The notes below the pieces were generated by a model that saw nothing but the letters and a program-made list of their open reading frames with translations, ran no database searches and had not been told where the DNA came from. Shown piece after piece: positions 13,233 to 26,800 of a stretch of 64,000 bases of DNA. Position 1 is the first letter of the stretch, and each line of letters begins with the position of its first letter. Location of the stretch: assembly GCF_020184175.1 (NCBI RefSeq), contig NC_065531.1:53279213-53343212 (forward strand). Reading direction: 5' to 3'. This DNA comes from Aphis gossypii (Eukaryota > Arthropoda > Insecta > Hemiptera > Aphididae). Both the position numbers and the translations under genes were made by a program.

Positions 13233-15076
13233 TTCTACGATAAAATGAAATTAGTTTACGAGTACCTACCTACGGAAGGATAAAAAAAAATAATAATACG
13301 AGAGTGAAAAAGGAGCGAGTACGATAAAATAAATATATGACAAGATGTCCTATAAAATACATTTAATATCTTACCAGCACATCACAAATTGACAATCGTT
13401 AGTATTTTTACACATACCAACTTTATGTTTATATAGTATATACACGGTGGTAAACATGATTTATGATCGTGGATCAAACAAGACGGGGAAAACACGGTTA
13501 CCCGACACTTTTCTATTCATTGTAAAAGTATATAGCCAAAAGGCACGAACGAGCAAAAATGTTAACATAAACCTACACTGTTAGTTAACTAATGTATTTG
13601 CCACTCGAACAATAACCATAAACACCAAATAATAAATCGTGTACACCACAAATATACAACGAACCTCAAATGTACCTATAATATGCAATGTGTAGTAAAC
13701 AATATCGTGTTTTACTTTCAAATTATGTACCTACACATGTTTTCACCTTTCACCAAGTATCATATTAAAACATTTTTTTTTTCGCAAATGTGCAGCTGAA
13801 TTTTAGGCAGATGGTTTGTTAAAAAAATAGATACTATCATTTTTTTTGTGCGCAGAAACATTCACGGCCAACCCTTTGGCGTAAATAGTATAATTCTGTG
13901 ATAATTAGGTTTACCTGCAGAGTATATGGTATTAGCTAGGACACAAAAAATCAATATGTACTTCAAAAATATATGATTGTATAACTTTTATTTAGGTTGC
14001 GATATAATAACTACCTATTATAGTAAAGTATGATTATCACTACCTGGCTTATAACTATTCAGGCTTCTACGAAATAACAAATTGACAGACTTGACAGACT
14101 TCGAAAAACCTTTTTATCGACAAAATGGATTTCGTAGAACTAACAGACTACTTAAGTATTAATAATTAAGCGAAAAATTCATAATCGTTATAACGAAAAT
14201 TGCTCCTTTTTAAATAGTTGATTTTATTCTTATTTCGAAACACGAAGAAAAACTAAAAAGTAAGTGCATGAGTACATGACTAATATTTTCAAAATATTAT
14301 TTCACTACAATTATTTATTATCATATAGTATTAAAATTATTATTACTATTTAGTATTTTATTATAGATTTGAAACAAACGAATCAAAATTAAACATAGTA
14401 TAAAACGTATTAAAAAAAAAACAAAAGGCACTTTTCATGGAAATAAGGGTTCTGAATAATAAATTATATTATTAAAATCAAATTTAGAAGTAGATTGTAA
14501 TATTAATTTATATAGTCACGAAAATAACCACTTTGTAAAAACATAAATAATGTTCCATTTTAAAAATGCATGTCAAAGAATAATCAAGGAATTTACACTT
14601 TTAATTTAATCTATTATTCCAATTAAATATATATCATATATTATATGAGTTATAATTATAATAGTTATAACTTTATAAGTTTTAATAACTTTTGCTACCT
14701 ACCATTTTAACAATCAGTTGCAAATTATATTAGTACCTATAATAATAAATTGTAATATATTGTAAACACAATGTACATGTATCATTAATTATTAAATATA
14801 AACATAACAATCTAAAGATTCGAAAAATAAATTGTATAATGTCTTTAGTCTGTAAAATTCAAATTATATATAGGTACATATACCTGATATAAAATATTGT
14901 ACTATAATTTATGTACACTAAAAAAATATATAAGTAGGAAAAAACATTATTTTAAATACTAATTTAAAATAATTTATTTGATTACTTAATTATTAACTTA
15001 ACTTTAAAAAAATGCAATAACAAAGAATATAATATAATGATTAATGGTACAATTAAAATCAATTAATTAAAAAAAA
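13233..15076. other. AT-rich noncoding stretch
   Basis: No supported gene, RNA or repeat. Open frames are all short. The region contains ordinary AT-rich sequence with scattered short poly-A and poly-T runs. Confidence 0.6.
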
Positions 15077-15201
15077 GAGTGTGGTCAAATAGGTACCGCT
15101 CTGTTGTACAGTTGGTCCCTATTATTTAAATGTTAAATTTGAATCCAATATAGGTTTCATTGTATAAGAAAAATGATTCTGAATGGCGATTATTCGTCTG
15201 G
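15077..15201 (+). repeat. dispersed repeat, copy 2
   Basis: Diverged homologue of 4,428-4,569 in the opposite orientation. It keeps the diagnostic block …ttcattgtataagaaaaatgattctgaatgg…, preceded by a segment equivalent to the CTCTG-TGTA…GGGTC part of copy 1. The divergence between the copies implies an old insertion. No coding capacity or target-site duplication was found. Confidence 0.6.
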
Positions 15202-16879
15202 AAAGTAATAAGTTAACAGTAGTAGTTGTATTTTATACTGAATGAATACAATTAATTTACATCAAATAAAATTAAAATAGACACAGAAAAATTACAAAAA
15301 TCTTTTCAGTAATTTGGTGTATAAAAAACAAGTCACTCGAGTATTTTCCTTTTATATAAGTTTAAAATTTTAATTTTAATAGAGTATTTTTAAATAGTTT
15401 TTCCAAGAAATATAGGTACGATTAAATATTTTACGTATCCTTACTTAATAATATCATGAAGCAGATTGAGTACATATGCTATTGTTATCAATATACTACA
15501 GTCCATGTAGAGATTTCAATGAGTTACTACATAATTCATCGTATTATTCTGCATTTAATATCGGTTATGAATAATTATAATTCTACAATAATTATTACTA
15601 CAAATGTACTGAAATATTAAAAGTATATTTTATTATATAATATGTATTAGCAAACTACTAAATCTGATGGTTTATATTTGTTTAATAATACAGTATTTAT
15701 AAATTAATAACATTCAATTTCACATTACATATTAATAGTTATAATAATCAATACGCTTAAATACAGAATAACGCTCTTGATGCATAATTTAAATGATAGG
15801 TTAAAATTTCTGTTGAACATAAAATGGTAATATACAAAATTAATCCTAACGTGGATTTTATTATATATATTTTTTTGTTTTTATAAACGTAAATAAATTT
15901 CATTAAATATGTTTCAATTTGTATTATCCTTGTCAGTTGTCAATTTATTATCATTGTTATAAAAATCATTGAAAGGAAGCCTACGTACAAACACAAATAA
16001 AGTTCCTAACATTAAGTTAGCCAATTTAATCTAATATGAAAGTTATAATAACATTAATAATACAAGATTGGTTTTGCTGAATGCAAATTAGGCATATTGC
16101 ACGTAGATTAAAGAATAAAAATAAAAATCATGCTAACATGATCTTAATTCAAAAAGAATATAAATTAACTTATCATTTTAAAATCAACTCGCTAATTATT
16201 TTTTTTATTTCTAGGTTCTATATTAAATTCCGAATCTTTCTACCCATTGTCGCATACTATATCAAATAGAGTTAACGATAAAACACTGAGCTAAAATATC
16301 CTAAGTATTATTTCTGTAAAGATCTAATTTAAAAGTATAAACTGACACAATATTATATTCGAGTCGGCTTTTGAATGTGTGTATAAATTATATGGAGGGT
16401 ACAAATCCATAGATATTATTACACATATTTATTATATAAAGGTAGGTAATATGAAATCTGTATTAAAATATTTATTGAGATGAATTACATAAAATATAAT
16501 CAATATTTTAAACTTGTAATATGTATGCCTTAAAGTATTTTTATTTTATAGTACCTAATGTATTGAAAATAATTTGAAATAAAAATTCCAGCCAACATAT
16601 TATTATATCTAATAATATAATAACGAAATACGCTTTTATATTATCTGCATTGATGAATATGTGTAAGAGAGGTAAATGTCGTTGATTGTGATTGTTTTCG
16701 ATACAATTTAAATATTTATTTTGCAAAATTACGCTGTGAGCTATTATTTTACAATTTAATTATTATTACTCGTCTTAGATGGATAGTAAATCGTACTTAA
16801 CTAATAATTATAGAAATAAATTTAAGTTAAACTATATACGAGTATTATCATAAGAACTGAAAAAATAATCCTACTGTTA
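15202..16879. other. AT-rich noncoding stretch
   Basis: Nothing recognisable. Frames at 16,081-16,269 and 16,541-16,726 are short and of AT-driven composition. Confidence 0.6.
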
Positions 16880-17070
16880 TTAATGCATCAACGGTTTTTG
16901 ACTGCCGTTCTCGTCGACAATTGACTCCGATGAATGTGTACGAAGACACTGCTGACCAGTCGCTAGAATGCCAATACATAGCGCGACTAACCGACCACAA
17001 TGCGATCGTCTGTGGACGGGGACTTGGACGGTCTGGTGACTGGCGTGTAGGCACCTACCTACCATCTACC
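16880..17070. other. CpG-rich patch
   Basis: About 190 bp of GC/CpG-rich DNA (…gccgttctcgtcgacaattg…) with two overlapping minus-strand frames of 61-68 codons that share no recognisable domain. A promoter, enhancer or exon remnant are all possible. Confidence 0.25.
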
Positions 17071-17289
17071 TGCCCATAAAATATAGTTGTCGTTCAAAAC
17101 AGAAACAAAAATTAGGAAAAAGAAAAAAACCGGAATATTTATGTATATTACGTACCTAAAATATATTATTATTATATAATACGATAAGAGTATACGGCCG
17201 CAGCATTTCAGGGAGGTTGTTTGCTTTGTTTTTTGATTAGCGTGAAATTATCGATACACCTGCCGAGCCAGCCGAGCCATTTCCAAAAG

Positions 17290-17730
17290 TCACCTGATTT
17301 CAGATCTGTCGTCCACAGACGAGATGCTACTTACACGGTGGTGAATCAAGCTAGGTCGATCGTAATGATAACCATCAGTCCGCATTACAAGACATATTAT
17401 GTATATAAGTACCACGCACACGCGGTTCTGCAGAAGATCTCTGCGATGAGTTAATCTCGCGCAGTTCTTCTTGGAATAACCACCATTGCAATAATATATT
17501 ATATAACTAATATTAGTTCGTAGGTCGATTGAGTACACACAAATAACGTCTGTAGCGTAGTAAATACTCGTACGAGTAAAATAATAATCGTTAATTATTA
17601 TTATTACACCACGGCCGGACCGTAGTCGGCTCCTCCTCCTCTCACCGTGTTTGCGTTTTTCGATCGGACAGATAATATCGTAATGCATTATTATATCGAT
17701 CGATTTATTGCTTTTCGGCAAGAACACCAC
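17290..17730 (-). other. longest open frame in the window (146 codons), probably not a gene
   Basis: An open frame of 146 codons on the minus strand, reading MVFLPKSNKSIDI at its start, with an Arg-rich stretch (ERRRSRLRSGRG, about residues 30-41) and several Tyr/Ile-rich segments. No signal peptide, domain or repeat is recognised. The composition follows the local base composition, with the Arg-rich part coming from a CpG-rich block at about 17,600-17,660. Its length is unusual for an AT-rich genome, so it is recorded, but nothing else supports translation. Confidence 0.12.
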
Positions 17731-19369
17731 GTCTTCGTAGTATTGGGTACAACATATTTTACGAGACGCACTGTCAGATAAGAATTAAAATGTCATCGTT
17801 TGTGAAATTCGACGTTCTATACAATGTTATATAATGATATAATCACACGATATTTTAGAAATAATAATATTAAAAAGTTACACAATAATTATCATTAAAC
17901 TATATTATATACTTAGAAATAAATACTATTAAGTATAATATTATAGTGTCATTGCGAGTGTACGGTCCATCAGATATTTGTGACTGCTTCTATTGCGCAT
18001 TAATAATTTATTACATTCTTTTTTTTTTTATCTAATTGGTGGTTTAAAACATCATTAACATTCCACGTGAATATGACTATATTATTTAAACTAATATAAT
18101 TTTTAAGTATATTTATGTATAATGCCATAAAACTTGTATAGACCATGAGTAGGTACCTCGTCTATTCTATAATTATTAATATATATTTTATCGGTTTACT
18201 TGTCTTATAAACGTAAGTTCCTAGACTCGTGTGCCATAATGAAACGTTAGTAGAAACCATAAAAAACGATTTTACACTTAACTGTTTTATGTCTAACTTA
18301 TATAAACATATTTTATAGTCATTAGAACAGTGTAGACGTTCTGAATGATACACTATAAAACAGTCACTGTTCACTAGGTACCTACTAATTTCGGAAAAAA
18401 AAATAAAACTATGTCGTTATAAGTGTTTGTTTTATAATACGTACAATGCCTAAAACAACCTTACTATTATTTGAATGCACATACCTTGTTATCGATTGTT
18501 TTTCTTTTTATTACTATTTACATTGAAATTTCTAGGAAAATCGTTTATTTTGTTTAGACACTTGAAAAATAAATGTGACGTTTATAACCCAAAATACCAT
18601 AAAAAAATAACATTTATTATACATATACGATTTATCTACTGTGTCCACTGGATGATTAAAAATATATAATGTGTATATTATCAAATATGTAATATGATAA
18701 TTAAGTAATACGATCGAGAGAGTACTTTTTATCGATGTCAACAGTTTATGTGATATATAATGGTTAGATAATAAAAATGAATTAAACATTTAGACATGAA
18801 GTTTCTTCAAAGTCACATTAATTATTCCGAGCATAGACACAAATCTGAGTTCTTATTGCAATTTTTTGCATTACACAAAATAAATATTTTTTTCAACTGC
18901 AATTTGAAATCTTCTCTTATTTCTTTTTACCACAAATCATAGTATAGAAATGTAGAAACACTAGAAACATTAAAAAAATTGGTTATCAACAAATTATAAA
19001 TCCTATTTAACAATAATTGAATTGGATTTTTGATTCAATATTGTGAACCAAAAATTAACATGGAAATCATTTTAATATGACAATACAAATCAATCGTGGT
19101 GCGTGCTTATATTATTTACGAAAATACTGGAACTATCATTATTAGTTAATTATAAAAAAATACATTTTATATAGGTACCTATGTATATATTATTTTTCCT
19201 ATTAAGGACACTTTACTTTAATATATATATTAAAATGTATATATCTTAAAAACGTAAAAGAAAAATTAAATACTTTTAATAAAAATTATGGTTATTTAAG
19301 TTTATTTATTTTAAAATTTTTTAAAAAATATCCAATCTAAAATTTACATAATATTAAATATTATACACG
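17731..19369. other. AT-rich noncoding stretch
   Basis: No supported gene. Short frames at 18,162-18,374 (minus), 18,475-18,669 (plus) and 18,532-18,789 (minus) overlap each other on opposite strands. A TAGGTACCTA palindrome occurs at 18,375-18,384. Confidence 0.6.
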
Positions 19370-19530
19370 AAAAATACCCAGGTCACAACATTAGCATTTA
19401 AAAGGAATACCAATTGGGGTACCAACTTTGAAAGAAATCAACTGTCGGAAATCGCTAGTCCGTCGATCGGCGTGGACGCACGATATGACGAAACCCAACC
19501 GTGCCGCCTATATAGTGATTGACGGGCATA
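19370..19530 (-). other. possible old repeat or coding relic
   Basis: A GC-richer segment (…ccaattggggtaccaactttgaaagaaatc…) has a minus-strand frame reading SDFRQLISFKVGTPIGIPF before a stop. The block looks like a dispersed element rather than unique sequence, judged by impression only. No termini could be located. Confidence 0.2.
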
Positions 19531-19819
19531 CAAAATATTAAATTATTATAGTGCAGTAGGTATAGGTACCTACACACCTATAGTACATATTTTACGTAGT
19601 AGGGTCACTAGGGTAATGCAAACTCGATTGCAGCTGCAAATTCGTTTGGTTTATTTCAGCATAACTACGCCTGTTGCGGCAAAAACGCAAAATGACAATA
19701 ATATTATATATATTATAATGTATATTACGCGATTTATGTATAGGAGGTGGTAATATAATATTGTTGTGTCGGATGTAGAATAATAAATTATTATCATAGG
19801 TACCTAAATACTATTTCCA

Positions 19820-19970
19820 CAACACGTGTATATCGCGGATGGACGCGTGCAAAAGCGAACCGGTTCGGGTCGCGTGCCGACATGTGTTCCGGGCGGAAGA
19901 CGGGGACCTACCTACTTCCGCGGGCGGGAACGAGCCAACTCGCGCGCGCGCGCGCGCACTTACCCACTAC
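19820..19970. other. CpG island with a Z-DNA-forming (CG)n tract
   Basis: Dense CpG sequence (aagcgaaccggttcgggtcg near 19,853; ccgggcggaagacggggacc near 19,888), followed by an uninterrupted CGCGCGCGCGCGCGC (19,941-19,955). Three overlapping frames of 60-63 codons arise only from the alternating CG and later AT tracts and are not genes. Alternating CG of this length is the strongest Z-DNA former and is unexpected in AT-rich DNA. Confidence 0.5.
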
Positions 19971-20130
19971 AATGCATTATATTATTATTATTACAATATT
20001 ATTATACATATATATAGGTAGATACCACCTACCATACTACATATTATTATATATATATCTACATACGTAAACACAAATAATGATAACGTTATAATGATGA
20101 TATTTCACCACATGTAGATACGCGTTACAA

Positions 20131-20345
20131 AGGAAATCCGAGTCGTAGAGGTACACGGGATACGACTATAATACGAGTGCTGCACCAAGCCAGGATAACC
20201 GCGCGCGTGCAGCTGCAGTCTCCGTCGGGGAGGTGCACCTGGACTTGAGTCTCAACCGGAGAACAGACGGCGTGCGCTAGACTAGGCGATGTTATTATTG
20301 TGACGTGGCGGCTGCTGCTTCTGCTGATATTGCTGATGTAGTATG
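20131..20345. promoter_or_regulatory. GC-rich, E-box-rich putative promoter or enhancer
   Basis: A GC-rich block holding CAGCTG and CACCTG E-boxes (gtgcagctgcag, ggtgcacctgg), a half CRE (TGACGTGG) near 20,300 and a CTG-rich segment (cggctgctgcttctgctgat). Together with the CpG island 160 bp upstream it looks like a core promoter or enhancer. No coding exon follows that could be supported. Confidence 0.3.
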
Positions 20346-23300
20346 TACACTAGTACTTAAAAACATTTGGTAGCGTATCTTGGGTCCTTATAATATAGGT
20401 ACATATTATTATTATTTTCCCATAGTACGCACGTGACAACGAATACGAATACGCGCGCGATATTATCACGATTTACGATTTTTTTATCGAATTGGTTGCG
20501 GGGAAATCTTATAGGTACACGATAAATGGATCGCGTAATATCCTTCTGTTATATAAAAAAAATATATTATGTTTCATGATGATAACTTCGGACGGTGCTG
20601 CAGGTGTGTAGTCAGTATAGTATACAATTTATCCGAGGTGACAATAAAAAAACAACCGAGATTATTAAATATAGTTAATAATATAATTATGACTATATTG
20701 TGTTGCGCACGTATGAAAACGTTTTGATGATTTTAATATAATAAATTGTAATATTATTATCACAACCGCGGACCGCCCTGAAAATATTTTTACTTACACT
20801 TATATTACATATTTAGCTACGATATTTTAACAAAAGCAGTTAAACTTGAAAAATAATAAAATTACCGTATGTTTTCAAAACATATTATATAGGTATATTA
20901 TGTGAAGTACAATATTATATATAATATTGCCTATATCTAAGACATACGTGCCTACTTATTTTAAAATTTACTGTAATATTTTTTTTCCTCGGTGGTGCCG
21001 TAAGACATAAAACAGGTGTCTTAGAGTGTATACGTTTATTGGACTTAATTATTATTCGTTTAAGGAATAAGTTGTAAAATTATAAACAATAATTATCGTA
21101 CACAATAAAAAATGCTAGCCGGGAGGAATTTTTCGTCTTCACCAGGAGTTTACTGCCTGATGTATGAAATATAGACGTAATAATGATATATGTTATTATA
21201 ATATTATATAGAAAATATGTATAAGTATAATATTGCCGTGTACTAATAATCGATTATTAAAATTATAGTATAATATATGTATTATACATCTGAAGTATAT
21301 CGCAAATGGACACAATTTTATGGTACAGACATAAAATATGTTTTAGCATGTAAGTCACTGATATATATAATAGGCCCCGAGAAACAAATTGTGCTGTGAC
21401 AATATAATATTATGTTATTTATTACGCTGCGAGAAGAGTCTTTTTATTGTCGTAGAGTTCGAAAGAAGTATGCTCGTGTCAGACGTAAGTGAAGAGTGGA
21501 GCTGCTGTCACGCGGACCTCAGTAGATTATTATGTGTTTGTTTTTATGTACTGAAAGTTTTTCCAATCATAAACTGTGTTAAATTTTCTTATAATTGCTT
21601 GACGTTCTGCCTTCATGACCTTACAGGTACAATATAATATGAGATGGTCATAATATGTCTAACAAAAAAGATCAAAAAAACGATCAATGTCTACTATCGT
21701 ATAAATGTTGAGTTATAGTGATTAGCTTAGATTGTAGCCGCACGATGGTAAGGTGTGGTATAGGTTTAAGCGCGTATTACTCATTACTAGTGATTCGACA
21801 GTGTACAGCGTATACCGGTAACAATAAGCGGTGTAAAATAATTTTAATTTATAACCCAAGAAGTTCCATCGCTGCATTGATTCTTCGCTTAAGTCATCAG
21901 TCCCTTTTATTTTATTTTATTTTTATTCTATTTCTATCTTATCAACACTTATGCTCATTGTAAAAATAATATATTTACAGATTGTATAATAAAACAAATT
22001 AAAAACAAAAATTTATAACAAGTTCAAAATCGCAATAACACAAGTCATTTTATATGGAAAAGTTTTTCTAACTGAAAACAAAATCTAGCTATACTAAACG
22101 TATACACTTCACTATAATGCCTATATCTAACCCACCAAGCTCATTCAAATTGTATACTTTATTATTATGTATTTATTAAAATTTTTAAAATTTGTATACT
22201 TACATAGTTTTCTAACATAAAAAAATACTTTCTAAAATGATAACCATTTATTTTTACTATAAATTGAGAAGAACAGTTTATCAGATTTTTTTCTACCATT
22301 AGTTATTAAATTTCATATAAGAAATAAGTAAGGTTATAAATATACATTATATTATACCTATTATATTATATTGTAATAGGTACCTATTTAATATTAAAAT
22401 TATACTTGGACAATTTTTACAAATTTTAAATTTATAATAGATTAATTTTTATAGGTGACGATCAATGATAACTATAGTTTAAAATCAACATAGTTGCATA
22501 GTCCACTTCTATCTTAAAAACATAACTATTAGTTATTTATTTTTTTATGAGTTTATATTGTTTATAACTCGAAAACTTTATACTTACTCTCGTTTTAATT
22601 TAAAATACTAAGAACAAAACTCATTTAAATGTTACATCTGTTTTTTATTTTGGTAACTTAGTCCAATTAATAAGTAATAAACTGTAAAAATATGGAAATT
22701 TATATAAAAAAAGTTAGTCGTTGAAACTTTTAAAATTCACGTAAATTATGCTTTATTATAACATGATTTTATTGGAGTTAAAATTTAAAACAAATTTGTT
22801 TATGTATATATTTTTTGTTTTTTTTTTATTTTTCAAACTATGTTATATTGTCTATTGAATATTATCATTTCTCTAACCTCAAGTATAGCTTTTAAAGAGA
22901 AATAAAATATATAATATTATTTATATGTTATTTTGTACATTTATATTATTATTATTAATTTCAAATTATAGACATTAAAATGTTAAAAAAAAAATATATA
23001 TCTACTTAGCAGTTTATAGTAAAAAGTGAAATTTTTTCAAAAAAAATAAATTTGTATCACCAAATTACACTCTTCAAATACCATTTAAAATGTTAGGATT
23101 TGAAAATATGGATTTAAAGTATATTATGTGGATACCTATATAAAAATTCCAAAAGTCAGATAATAATTATTTAAATCGATGCTTAATCAAAAGATAACAT
23201 ATTAGCATGTATTATAAATCACTTTTCATAAGTGACTTACATATTTATGGAACTAAAAACCCTGATAATAAAATAATACTTTGTTGGTCTACAAGATTTT

Positions 23301-23459
23301 TTATTTACATATTTCACATTAAATATTTTTCCGCGTTGTAGGAATTGCTTATATAATATTAAATTTTAGGAATTTTTGATAAGAGAACTGATTTTAATAG
23401 TAAAAAATTGATTTTCCATAAAAGTAAATATAGATGTAAGCATAAAATATGTCTAACAC
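20346..23459. other. AT-rich noncoding stretch
   Basis: No gene supported. Frames of 81-82 codons at 21,389-21,637 and 21,718-21,963 have no recognised domain; the first is Cys/Leu-rich and ends in a hydrophobic run. The stretch 22,000-23,300 is very AT-rich and may be a decayed repeat, but no boundaries are visible. Confidence 0.5.
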
Positions 23460-23880
23460 GTACACCAAACATTATGGACGCGCAAGAACGAATGCCACAG
23501 CGCCGATGTATATAAGCCAAACGAAATTTTTCGAACAACCAATTAATATGTCCGCGAAAAGAGGCGCTAGACTATTATAATAATACAGCAAGATTAAATT
23601 ATTACTATAATATTATGTGTATGTGTATATTATTAATACATCCTCGACTCATTCTTTATCTCAGTTTTTTATATATGGATATGTGCTGTGTTTTATTTTT
23701 TTTTTACGTCTTATCGACCGGTTTCGTGTACTGCAAGAAACTTCGGGCGGCAGCCGCCACCACCACCACCAACGGTGAACCAGACAAATTACAAGGAACC
23801 GAATTTCAGCCGGTTTTATTCGTTTTTATTTTTCTTCTATCGTATGACACACGTATTTACCGATAATATTCTTCACCTGT
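23460..23880 (+). promoter_or_regulatory. putative TATA promoter followed by a GC-rich transcribed-like block
   Basis: A consensus TATA element (tgtatataagcc, about 23,508-23,519) lies in a locally GC-rich island (gacgcgcaagaacg, cacagcgccgatg), followed by sequence that becomes GC-rich again at 23,745-23,780. An 83-codon frame (23,615-23,866) reads through a hydrophobic start and then LRAAAATTTTNGEPDKLQG, encoded by a CCA/GCC-rich tract. A 64-codon frame overlaps it in another phase. No protein family is recognised. It could be a noncoding RNA or first exon, or only a GC-rich island. Confidence 0.2.
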
Positions 23881-26800
23881 GATGAGTTTAAACGACCGCG
23901 ATTGCGGTAACGACATCGTCCGAGCTAATGTAGCTATCGTAATAGTATTAAAATATGATACATTCATCGCAGGCGAACTACAATGACAATTTATTTCTGT
24001 GCGCATTTAACCCAATTCACTGAATCGTTATTTTCACACCCTTCAGAACCACTCTCCCGCTGATACCTGCGATACTTGTACTTGTATATGCGCACCGAGT
24101 GGCGAAAGAAATCTTCGAGTGCTTGCTTCCCTTAAACACGTGATTACGACGGGTTTGTGTCGCAAATAAAGATACATAATATAATGTCAATCAATTTTGC
24201 ATAAATACTTTTATGAATATATTGATATATTTATTTACCTACCTAATTGTATTTACACAAACATAATACCAACATTAAACAATCCAAACTTTTTAAAACG
24301 CATTTTATAAATAGGTAACTATCTAAAGAATACAAATGCAATTATATTTTTTGCAGTTAAATACTAAATAATTTGTGCTCTTTATTTGAACGCTTTTAAA
24401 CTAGATATTGTTTCAAGTTACTCGCGCTTTAAAATATACTAGGTGATGCGCATTTTCAGCACTATCTGATACAGTGATACCCTATTATAAAATAGTTTAA
24501 CAAAAAACTAGATATATGCACGACTCATAAAAAAAAAAACTTTGATCAAGTTTGATAACACTTTCTTTATAAGTACTGAACTTTTCAAATATTTGATAAA
24601 TTTAAAAACTATTTTACTAGGTGCTTAATTAAATATTTTATTTAAACCAATAAAACTAAAAATACTTTCCAAACTATCTATATAAAAACTTATATTTAAA
24701 TATTCTACAAAATTGATGTACCTACTGGTGATAACATTTTATAAATTATTACTATTGTACTGAAAGAGAATAATTCGAAAATTAAAAAACCGCTATGGTA
24801 TTATGTAAAATACTTTTTAAAAATAACATTATCTGTAACACCATACATATATTTTAATTTATAATGCTGCTTACATTATATAGAAGCCCTTGTCGGGCAG
24901 AGTGCGGTTTAAACAGACGTTCGTGGTAACCTACTACGAATATCTATAGAAACTTTTTAATTGAATTAACGATTTATTACTCCAATTTTATTATTCGGTT
25001 ACCGCTTACTAATGTTCAGTTTATTTTCAGGAAATTGACTTTTCAATTAGTTTACTTTGCAATAAAACGCATTAAACAAGGAAATGTTTAAATCGAGTTA
25101 AAATGAAGCTTAGGACAGTTCAATTAAAATACAAAATTATGGTTCTTAGTTTATGTATGCATATTAAAATAAGTACTTCGTATGATTAAAAAAGCTACTA
25201 TTTTAGTTAATATTGATTTTATAAGTAAATTATCGAAATATTATTCATAATGTGAGTGTTTGAAAAAGAAAAAATTATGAATTAAGATTTTTTTTTCTAT
25301 ATAAATAAAATTTAAAAAAACCTATGTTCTTTTATATTATATACAACCCATTAATGACATTTCCATTAATTTTAAATTATTGGGTATCATAATTTATTTA
25401 AATCATTTACAAAACCAATAATAATGTTTATAATAATTATAGGATTCACATTCGTCCGTTTAAGATACGAGTGTTACATTTTTAATAAAGTTTGTTACCT
25501 ACATAATTTTACACATTATATTTTTAATTCTAAATACTTTTTATTTTTATAATTTATGCCATTTGACTTTTCAAGTTTCATTACAGACCTAAAAACTTAT
25601 TTATTATAACTGCATTTTGTCTAATTTAGTATTAAATATGCTATGCATAATTTGTTCCATTTAACATAAAAAATCAAATTAAAATATTAACCTTATAATG
25701 AATAATAACCTAACTGTATTACATATTTCTAAAAAAAAAAACGGAATAGGATGTTTTTAATTTTTGCATAAAATGCTGAAGATACTCGTAAAAATGATAT
25801 TCTATGTCTTTTAATTTAAAATTATTAATTATTAATATTGTCACATCGATTAAAATAATAATAATAAATTATCATGATAAAAAATCATAAATCAAAACTA
25901 TATGTTCATGAAAGGTTTCAACCTTAGTTAACATGTCAACTATAAGAAACGTTTTTATCTACGCATATCTATTTAAGTACCTACTTTCATACGCACTATA
26001 ATAACTAAATTATTAACATTTAAATGTTATTATTACATGGTACGTATTATTTTTTGTCATTATATTTTTTTTTAACAAACAGTTATCTCTCCTCACTTTT
26101 TTTTTGAAACGACCACCAAGGACGATTACGTTAATAGATACTTTAAACAAATTCAAATTATTAGGGTTCCGTGCGTACAAGACCACCCTTGTGGATTTAC
26201 TAAGCAATATTTTTAAGGAGATTTTGCTAAAAAAAAAACATCAATAACCATGCATTATATGCATTATTCTAACATCAACTAAAAATGTTTAACCAACGTA
26301 ATTTTTCGATTTGAAAAATAATAAAAAGTAATAATTACTAAAAAGAAAAAACCAAACCATTAAATACATAATAACATAGTAGATGATCGGGTTCTATATA
26401 CTTTGGTAAGTTGAATCAGCAGCCGACTAGAAAATTGAACTGTTCCTGTTTTATAATTTATTAGTAATACTAAATCGTATAATAGGTAGGTATATATAAT
26501 ATAAAATGTAAAATGTTGTTCTAAACGTTCGCATTATTTGATTACAATATTGTGAAATAAGTACTTTGTTAAGGGAATCAGTAGATTCAACAAGTATACC
26601 AAGTATTAATTAACATTGAATTACATTAAACTTTTAGAGCTGCAATGCTTATGTAATTTATGAGTGTCAAATATAATTACATTTATATCGAAATTTAAAG
26701 CACGTTTTTCATCTCTCATATTTAATACATTCAGTATGTGTTTTAATTAGTAAGATACGAATAATAAATTTGAATTCATCGATAACTACGATTATAATAC

